Translations under genes and position numbers: made by a program
The notes under the pieces: model-generated
What the model saw: the letters and a program-made list of their open reading frames with translations, nothing else
The model's database searches: none
Told to the model about the DNA's origin: nothing
NCBI RefSeq assembly: GCF_902170565.1
Contig: NZ_CABHXX010000067.1
Coordinates: forward strand, 19,185 to 83,184
Direction of reading: 5' to 3'
Source: Yersinia thracica
GTDB taxonomy: Bacteria; Pseudomonadota; Gammaproteobacteria; Enterobacterales; Enterobacteriaceae
DNA length: 64,000 nucleotides
Shown: one piece after another, positions 57,836-64,000 of the stretch
Layout: the number at the start of each line of letters is the position of its first letter
Position numbering within the stretch: the first letter of the stretch is position 1

Positions 57836-57862
57836 TCTATGGGGTATTTACCACCCCATAGA
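57836..57862 (+). terminator. Terminator of psiF
   Basis: Perfect 10-bp stem TCTATGGGGT/ACCCCATAGA with a 7-nt loop, followed by the AT-rich TTAATTAATTAT. Confidence 0.8.
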
Positions 57863-57974
57863 TTAATTAATTATAGCTATAGCAAAATCGATTCGACTCC
57901 CTGTCTTACGTTCCCTTAAAAAATTGGCTATGGTTAAACACAAACGATTGCTGTCTGTGGCAATCCCGCAATAT

Positions 57975-57993
57975 AATGATAATAGTTATCATT
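57975..57993. promoter_or_regulatory. Fur box upstream of gpmA
   Basis: AATGATAATAGTTATCATT is a 19-bp palindrome with one mismatch around a central A, close to the Fur consensus. It is 28 nt before gpmA. gpmA is a known iron/Fur-responsive gene in E. coli. Confidence 0.85.
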
Positions 57994-58021
57994 GAATAAG
58001 TTAGATTGAGGAGTTTGAACT

Positions 58022-58774
58022 ATGGCAGTAACAAAGCTGGTTCTGGTACGTCACGGCGAAAGTCAATGGAACAACGAAAACCGCTTCACCGGTTGGTATG
58101 ACGTTGATCTGTCCGAGAAAGGCCGTACTGAAGCAAAAGCAGCTGGCAAGCTGTTGAAAGATGAAGGTTTTACTTTTGATTTCGCCTACACCTCAGTATT
58201 AAAGCGCGCTATCCATACCTTATGGAGCATCCTGGACGAACTGGATCAGGCTTGGCTACCAACGGAAAAAACTTGGAAGCTGAATGAACGTCATTACGGC
58301 GCATTGCAAGGTCTGGATAAATCAGAAACCGCCGCTAAATACGGTGATGACCAAGTCAAACTGTGGCGTCGCGGTTTTGCTATCACCCCTCCAGCACTGG
58401 ATAAAAGTGATGAGCGCTTCCCTGGCCATGACCCGCGTTATGCAAAATTAACCGATGCAGAGCTGCCAACCACTGAAAGCCTGGCTCTGACTATTGATCG
58501 CGTTATCCCTTACTGGGAAGAAGTGATCAAACCACGCATCGCCAGTGGTGAGCGCGTTATCATCGCCGCCCACGGTAACTCACTGCGCGCGCTGGTTAAA
58601 TATCTGGATAACCTGAATGAAGACGAAATTCTTGAGCTGAATATCCCGACTGGCGTGCCTTTGGTGTATGAGTTTGATGAAAACTTCAAACCAATCAAAC
58701 ACTACTATCTGGGCAATGCTGATGAGATCGCGGCTAAAGCTGCTGCGGTAGCCAATCAGGGTAAAGCGAAGTAA
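58022..58774 (+). CDS. gpmA: 2,3-bisphosphoglycerate-dependent phosphoglycerate mutase GpmA
   Basis: Glycolytic interconversion of 3- and 2-phosphoglycerate. The phosphohistidine motif is [10 protein letters not shown] (His11), with [13 protein letters not shown] and the second histidine in [14 protein letters not shown]. 250 residues, as in E. coli. GAGGAG precedes the ATG. It is preceded by a Fur box and followed by a strong terminator. Confidence 0.96.
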   Translation: MAVTKLVLVRHGESQWNNENRFTGWYDVDLSEKGRTEAKAAGKLLKDEGFTFDFAYTSVLKRAIHTLWSILDELDQAWLPTEKTWKLNERHYGALQGLDKSETAAKYGDDQVKLWRRGFAITPPALDKSDERFPGHDPRYAKLTDAELPTTESLALTIDRVIPYWEEVIKPRIASGERVIIAAHGNSLRALVKYLDNLNEDEILELNIPTGVPLVYEFDENFKPIKHYYLGNADEIAAKAAAVANQGKAK

Positions 58775-58795
58775 TCATTCCTGATTCGTGCCATT

Positions 58796-58832
58796 AAAAA
58801 AACCCCCGTGCATCATGGATGCCGGGGGTTTT
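58796..58832 (+). terminator. Rho-independent terminator of gpmA
   Basis: Stem ACCCCCG + GCATC against GATGC + CGGGGGT with one bulged T, followed by TTTTT. 22 nt after the gpmA stop. Confidence 0.9.
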
Positions 58833-58855
58833 TATTGGCCAGATATTGGGAGAAA

Positions 58856-59008
58856 CACTGCCCAAATTCAAAATGGCAAGTACGATAACCGTATTTTACC
58901 AGTAGGCGTTATCAGCGCAGGCAGTTTGGACGCGGACAGCGCGCAACAACCGGAGCGTACACAAGTACGTGAGGATTGTGAGCACTGCCCAAATTCAAAA
59001 TGGCAAGT
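58856..59008. repeat. Dispersed ~90-bp repeat, copy 2, with a duplicated 26-bp end
   Basis: The part 58919-59008 matches the repeat at 44018-44110. Its terminal 26 bp (CACTGCCCAAATTCAAAATG plus GCAAGT) also occurs at 58856-58881, so the element is bounded by two direct copies of that block (second at 58983-59008). It lies between gpmA and aroG and ends 9 nt before the aroG stop. Confidence 0.78.
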
Positions 59009-59016
59009 CCGGTAGC

Positions 59017-60069
59017 CTACTGGCGACGAGCCTTCACCGCGCCAGCCAACTGGCGTAGCAACACTTCAGTGTCTTCCCAACCAATACACGCATCAGTGAC
59101 ACTTTTGCCGTAAGTCAGTGGTTCGCCACTTTCCAGATTCTGGTTACCTTCTATCAGATGGCTTTCAATCATCACGCCCATAATAGATTTTTCGCCCTGC
59201 GCAATCTGGCGGCAAACGTCGGTTCCCACTTCCATTTGCTTTTTGAATTGCTTGCTGCTGTTAGCATGGCTGAAATCAATCATAATTTGTGGTTCGAGGC
59301 CAGCTTTGCTTAAGCCTTCTTTTACTGCTGCCACATGCGCACTGCTGTAATTCGGCTCTTTACCGCCACGCAAAATGATATGGCAATCATCATTACCGGC
59401 CGTGTTTACAATCGCCGAATGACCCCATTTAGTCACTGACAGGAAACAGTGTGGCGCGCTGGCAGCATTGATAGCATCAATAGCCACTTTAATAGTGCCG
59501 TCGGTGCCATTTTTAAAACCAACCGGGCAAGACAGCCCAGAGGCCAGTTCGCGGTGAACCTGTGATTCAGTGGTACGGGCGCCAATAGCCCCCCAGCTCA
59601 TCAGGTCAGCCAGGTATTGCGGGGTTATCATATCCAAAAACTCCCCCGCAGCCGGTAAACCACTCTCGTTAATATCTAATAGCAACTTACGCGCAATACG
59701 CAGACCATCATTGATGTCGTAGCTACCATCCATATGCGGATCGTTAATCAGACCTTTCCAACCCACCGTAGTACGCGGTTTTTCAAAATAGACGCGCATC
59801 ACCACTTCAAGCTCACCTTGTAGCTCTTCACGCAATGTCAGCAAACGGGCCGCATATTCTTTGGCCGCTTGGGTATCGTGAATTGAGCATGGGCCAATCA
59901 CTACCAGCAAGCGATCATCCTGAGCGCGCAAGATGTTGTGAATCGCAGTACGGGTTTTGGATACCGTTTCTGCTGCATTGTTACTGGCCGGAAACTTCTC
60001 TAACAGGGCAACAGGTGGGAGGAGTTCCTTAATTTCATTAATCCGTAGGTCATCATTCAGGTAGTTCAT
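59017..60069 (-). CDS. aroG: DAHP synthase, phenylalanine-sensitive type (AroG)
   Basis: First step of aromatic amino acid synthesis: condenses phosphoenolpyruvate and erythrose-4-phosphate. 350 residues, equal to E. coli AroG. Metal and substrate motifs: VIGPCSIHD, EKPRTTVGWKGLINDP, LRGGKEPNY and DFSHANSSKQ. The N-terminus MNYLNDDLRINEIKELLPPV matches AroG rather than AroF or AroH. The start at 60069 is used; the upstream frame is not conserved. No good TyrR box was found upstream. Confidence 0.95.
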   Translation of the reverse strand: MNYLNDDLRINEIKELLPPVALLEKFPASNNAAETVSKTRTAIHNILRAQDDRLLVVIGPCSIHDTQAAKEYAARLLTLREELQGELEVVMRVYFEKPRTTVGWKGLINDPHMDGSYDINDGLRIARKLLLDINESGLPAAGEFLDMITPQYLADLMSWGAIGARTTESQVHRELASGLSCPVGFKNGTDGTIKVAIDAINAASAPHCFLSVTKWGHSAIVNTAGNDDCHIILRGGKEPNYSSAHVAAVKEGLSKAGLEPQIMIDFSHANSSKQFKKQMEVGTDVCRQIAQGEKSIMGVMIESHLIEGNQNLESGEPLTYGKSVTDACIGWEDTEVLLRQLAGAVKARRQ

Positions 60070-60122
60070 AGCTCTTCCATTAAGTCTCTGACGGTCATCG
60101 CACAACCATTATTTAAGCAATC

Positions 60123-60251
60123 TATACCCTATATAATTCGAGTTGCAGGTAGGCGGCAAGTGAATGAATCCCGATGAGCTTACGGTGTTGTAAGTGATTC
60201 GGGTGATTGAACGCAGCCAACGCACATGTAGCTTGAAGTATGACGGATATA
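60123..60251. repeat. ERIC element
   Basis: A full-length element of about 129 bp, from TATACCCTATATAATTCGAG to GAAGTATGACGGATATA, with the core GAATCCCGATGAGCTTACGG. It lies 54 nt upstream of the aroG start, in the leader or promoter of aroG. Confidence 0.92.
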
Positions 60252-60324
60252 ACTGAACCAATCTAACGGGTGAATGGGACGCTGTAAATCGACTTTATTG
60301 TATTAGAGGTTCAGTACAGATAAA

Positions 60325-60366
60325 CAATGATTGATATGTATTATCTATAATACATATCAATCATTG
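60325..60366. promoter_or_regulatory. Perfect 20-bp-arm palindrome upstream of zitB
   Basis: Arms 60325-60344 and 60347-60366 are exact reverse complements separated by CT. The inner part reads TGTATTAT-CT-ATAATACA. It is 64 nt before the zitB start, between the divergent aroG and zitB genes. It may form a long hairpin in the zitB leader or be an operator, or both. The core has some likeness to AT-rich metal-regulator boxes but no consensus match is claimed. Confidence 0.7.
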
Positions 60367-60430
60367 AATGAAATCTTATTAGAGTTAACTTTCTCATTCT
60401 GTCTTCACCTTTTATGGTTAAAGGATAAAT

Positions 60431-61363
60431 ATGTCTGCATCATCGTTTTTCCCGCAAGACAGCAACAGCAAACGTCTGCTAATCGCTTTCGTGGTCACCA
60501 CTGTGTTTATGGTGGCCGAGGCCATTGGTGGCTGGCTATCAGGCTCACTGGCGCTCTTAGCTGATGCCGGGCATATGCTGACGGATTCTGCTGCATTGTT
60601 TATCGCCTTAATGGCAGTCCATTTTTCGCAGAGGAAGCCGGACTCTCGCCATACCTTTGGTTATTTGCGCCTCACTACGCTGGCGGCTTTTGTTAATGCC
60701 GCTGCATTATTGTTGATTGTGGTGCTGATTTTTTGGGAGGCGGTTCAGCGCTTTTTTACCCCTCATGAAGTGATGGGAGGGCCAATGTTAATCATCGCTA
60801 TCGCGGGGTTATGCGCGAATATTTTCTGCTTCTGGATACTTCATCGCGGTGAGGAAATAAAGAATATTAATGTGCGAGCTGCCGCTTTGCATGTCATGGG
60901 GGATTTATTAGGTTCAGTTGGGGCTATCGTGGCGGCAGTGGTGATCCTGACCACCGGCTGGACACCAATAGACCCGATTTTGTCAGTATTGGTCTCGGTA
61001 TTGGTGTTACGCAGCGCCTGGCGGCTGTTGAAAGAAAGCTTTCACGAGCTATTGGAGGGGGCACCGCAAGAAATTGATATCAATAAACTACGCAAAAATC
61101 TCTGCACCAGCATATATGAAGTGCGGGATGTCCATCACGTACATTTATGGCAAGTCGGTGACCAAAAACTGATGACGCTGCATGTGCAAGTCATCCCACC
61201 GCAAGATAATGATGAATTACTGCAACGCATTCAGCACCATCTGCTGCATCATTATAATATTGGTCATGCCACCATTCAGATGGAATACCAACACTGCAAA
61301 GCACCAGATTGTGGCATTCATCAAGCCACCAGCGCAGGAGAGCACCATCATCACCATCATTGA
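60431..61363 (+). CDS. zitB: CDF-family zinc exporter ZitB
   Basis: An inner-membrane Zn2+/H+ antiporter of 310 residues (313 in E. coli). Six helices; metal sites [16 protein letters not shown] (HxxxD, helix 2) and [18 protein letters not shown] (helix 5). The C-terminal cytoplasmic domain ([22 protein letters not shown]) ends in a His-rich tail with six consecutive His. AAAGGA precedes the ATG. It is a single gene with a large palindrome in its upstream region and a terminator shared with pnuC. Confidence 0.94.
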   Translation: MSASSFFPQDSNSKRLLIAFVVTTVFMVAEAIGGWLSGSLALLADAGHMLTDSAALFIALMAVHFSQRKPDSRHTFGYLRLTTLAAFVNAAALLLIVVLIFWEAVQRFFTPHEVMGGPMLIIAIAGLCANIFCFWILHRGEEIKNINVRAAALHVMGDLLGSVGAIVAAVVILTTGWTPIDPILSVLVSVLVLRSAWRLLKESFHELLEGAPQEIDINKLRKNLCTSIYEVRDVHHVHLWQVGDQKLMTLHVQVIPPQDNDELLQRIQHHLLHHYNIGHATIQMEYQHCKAPDCGIHQATSAGEHHHHHH

Positions 61364-61369
61364 TGACCC

Positions 61370-61408
61370 TCAGTCAGGCGCATGCTCTGTAGCACTTCGC
61401 CTGACTGA
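61370..61408. terminator. Convergent terminator between zitB and pnuC
   Basis: Perfect 11-bp arms TCAGTCAGGCG and CGCCTGACTGA with a 17-nt loop, 7 nt after zitB. The U-tract is weak. Confidence 0.72.
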
Positions 61409-61439
61409 CATTTCCATCAACAGCTATTGGGATTAAATA

Positions 61440-62168
61440 TTAATCACTCTGAGTAGACAGTGGGCGTGAATGATTCCGCGCCGCACTCTTAATCCACAAC
61501 CAAGAACCATTCAGGGCGATCAGGGTCAGTAACACATATTCCAGCGCCATGGCGTAGACGCCCTGATAGGCGAAAATGGCCACACTAATGACATCAATAA
61601 CCACCCAAATCAGCCAGTTTTCAACATATTTCCGAGTCATCAGAATCATCGCCACAATAGATAAGACCATCATGGTGGAGTCCCAGAATGGGAAAGCATC
61701 TGGTTGCAATTCAGGCATTTGGACATTAGCACCCAAACTTTGCATCACTGTCACTGCCGCGCGGGTCAGCCAGGCAAATACGGTATCAATATGTAATGTC
61801 ATCAAGGTGATGCCCGCCACGCAGGCGGCCCCCCAAGCCAATGCTTTCGGCAAAGATAGCCAGCGGATTTTCAATTCAGCTTGGTTATCAGGAGTTTGCT
61901 TGCTCCAGGCATACCAACCATAAATATTGGCAACAAAGAAGAACAGCTGTAACAACAAGCTGGCGTAAAGTTGAATCTGGAAGAAAATCACCGCGAACAA
62001 AGTCACGTTTATCAACCCAAACAAGTAGTTGATGATTTTCTCTTTGCTGGCAAACCAGATACACAGTAACCCGAACAGTGTCCCAATCGCCTCTATCCAT
62101 GAAAGGTCATACCCGCCCGCCCCCAGCGGAATATGGACTAATATGTTGCTGGTACTGAAGAAATCCAT
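61440..62168 (-). CDS. pnuC: Nicotinamide riboside transporter PnuC
   Basis: An inner-membrane facilitator for nicotinamide riboside, 242 residues (239 in E. coli), with about seven hydrophobic helices. Family motifs: IEAIGTLFGLLCIWFASKEKIINYLFGLIN, FVANIYGWYAW and NWLIWVVIDVISVAIF. It is the second gene of nadA-pnuC and is split from nadA by an ERIC element, so the intercistronic gap is 167 nt. Confidence 0.92.
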   Translation of the reverse strand: MDFFSTSNILVHIPLGAGGYDLSWIEAIGTLFGLLCIWFASKEKIINYLFGLINVTLFAVIFFQIQLYASLLLQLFFFVANIYGWYAWSKQTPDNQAELKIRWLSLPKALAWGAACVAGITLMTLHIDTVFAWLTRAAVTVMQSLGANVQMPELQPDAFPFWDSTMMVLSIVAMILMTRKYVENWLIWVVIDVISVAIFAYQGVYAMALEYVLLTLIALNGSWLWIKSAARNHSRPLSTQSD

Positions 62169-62203
62169 CTAGCAATCCTTTTCGCGGTTAATACAGTAGT
62201 GAA

Positions 62204-62330
62204 TATACTCTAAATAATTCGAGTTGCAGGAAGGCGGCAAGCGAATGAATCCCGACGAGCTTACTGTAGTAAGTGATTCGGGTGATTGAGCGCGGCCAAC
62301 GCACATGCAGCTTGAAGTATGACGAGTATA
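62204..62330. repeat. ERIC element inside the nadA-pnuC transcript
   Basis: A 127-bp ERIC with perfect ends TATACTC and GAGTATA and the core GAATCCCGACGAGCTTACTG. It fills the gap between nadA (ends 6 nt away) and pnuC. If the two genes share a transcript, the element is carried in the mRNA, where ERIC RNA folds into a long hairpin. Confidence 0.92.
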
Positions 62331-62335
62331 AGTGT

Positions 62336-63678
<1,343 letters not shown>

Positions 63679-63700
63679 ATAATGGTGGGTCGTGCGGGAT
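63679..63700 (-). pseudogene. Second copy of the tRNA-Lys 3' end
   Basis: The 22 bp ATAATGGTGGGTCGTGCGGGAT recur exactly at 63922-63943, where they are the 3' acceptor end (with CCA) of tRNA-Lys plus four flanking bases. After this copy the tRNA sequence stops. It may be a tRNA remnant or a duplicated insertion/recombination end. Confidence 0.7.
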
Positions 63701-63705
63701 GACTC

Positions 63706-63875
63706 GGCCGCTGGCCTCGCCCTTCGGGTCAACGCTGCGCGTTGCTGTCTCGCTTCGCTCGGCTCGAACCTGAACGCAGGATCTACTCGTATCATCTTGA
63801 TACTCGCCCTGCGGGCCAACACAAGTGTTGTTCAAAATTGTTCCATACAATTTTGTCACCCACACGATATCGTGT
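63706..63875. repeat. Chain of seven or eight adjacent small inverted repeats
   Basis: In order: GGCC-GCT-GGCC (63706), CCC-TTC-GGG (63720), AACGC-TGC-GCGTT (63731), GTATCA-TCT-TGATAC (63789), GCCC-TGC-GGGC (63806), CAACAC-AA-GTGTTG (63817), CAAAATTG-7 nt-CAATTTTG (63833), and the palindrome ACACGATATCGTGT (63862). Most loops are 3 nt. The chain sits between the two copies of the tRNA-Lys 3' end. Confidence 0.7.
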
Positions 63876-63925
63876 CGTATATTGTTTCTGTGTTTGGGGG
63901 GGATTTACTAAGGTACTAGATATAA

Positions 63926-64000
63926 TGGTGGGTCGTGCGGGATTCGAACCTGCGACCAATTGATTAAAAGTCAACTGCTCTACCAACTGAGCTAACGACC
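63926..64000 (-). tRNA. tRNA-Lys (anticodon TTT), first base outside the window
   Basis: Reading the minus strand: GGTCGTTAGCTCAGTTGG (D arm), anticodon arm with CTTTTAA (anticodon TTT), T arm GGTTCGAATCC and acceptor end GCACGACCCACCA with encoded CCA. The 5'-most G of the 76-nt gene falls just beyond position 64000. It is upstream of nadA, as the E. coli lys/val tRNA cluster is, so further tRNAs may follow. Confidence 0.95.

Noticed and set aside
60270..60310. Possible TyrR box upstream of aroG (TGTAAATCGACTTTATTG)
   Set aside because: Only the left half TGTAAA fits; the right half should read TTTACA and the key C is missing. It is also more than 200 nt from the aroG start.
63679..64000. 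Integration site (attL/attR) of a genomic island at tRNA-Lys
   Set aside because: The 22-bp repeat resembles an att duplication, but only about 220 bp lie between the copies and no integrase or phage gene is in the window. It is kept as a finding, not called an island.

Overview
The window is chromosomal DNA of an enterobacterium, very probably a Yersinia outside the pestis/pseudotuberculosis group. The class IV adenylate cyclase CyaB looks like the Y. pestis protein but with many substitutions. Three ERIC elements of the Yersinia type and a YPAL-like element inserted in a terminator are present. Gene order in the bio-uvrB-moa, mod-gal-gpm-aroG and nadA-pnuC blocks follows the E. coli map. 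No prophage, integrase, insertion sequence or CRISPR array was seen. This is mostly core genome with a few accessory insertions. Species and families are judged from remembered sequences and motifs, not from a search.

Layout. 1-5957: osmoprotectant ABC transporter osmF-yehY-yehX-yehW (minus strand; yehW is cut by the window edge), a fatty acid desaturase and a Gfo/Idh/MocA oxidoreductase. 6346-8068: sulfurtransferase sseA and yehS. 8322-11998: a four-gene PhnC-D-E-E importer with no C-P lyase genes nearby. 12164-18895: a GlsB/YeaQ-type membrane protein, a SUFU-domain protein, the HNH protein yajD, cyaB, D-lactate dehydrogenase dld, the 27-residue membrane protein yohP, pbpG and a 58-residue membrane protein. 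18918-21325: a YPAL-like element, a short mgtE under an M-box Mg2+ riboswitch, and an unknown exported protein. 21396-30942: dusC, rhlE divergent from cecR-ybhGFSR (efflux), and ybhL.

31086-43989: molybdopterin genes moaACDE (no moaB) behind a Moco RNA motif, ybhK, a VF530-family gene and uvrB with a LexA box. An orphan, degenerate UrtE-like ATPase lies between uvrB and the biotin operon (bioBFCD divergent from bioA around a BirA operator). 44119-51736: pgl, ybhA, molybdate transport modABC with its ModE operator, acrZ, modE and modF. 51928-58774: a CPBP protease, galETKM with a GalR/S-type operator, psiF, and gpmA with a Fur box. 59017-64000: aroG, zitB behind a 20-bp-arm perfect palindrome, pnuC and nadA (NadR box, ERIC between them), a string of small hairpins, and a tRNA-Lys reaching the window end.

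The genes form coherent local units: Mo uptake (mod) supports Moco synthesis (moa), the bio operon is autoregulated through BirA, and NAD synthesis (nadA) pairs with uptake of the NAD precursor nicotinamide riboside (pnuC). The least explained items are the orphan UrtE-like ATPase and the decayed-looking DNA before it, the hairpin chain next to tRNA-Lys, the large palindrome before zitB, the Phn importer without a catabolic partner, and the CBS-first MgtE with its predicted Shine-Dalgarno-sequestering riboswitch.
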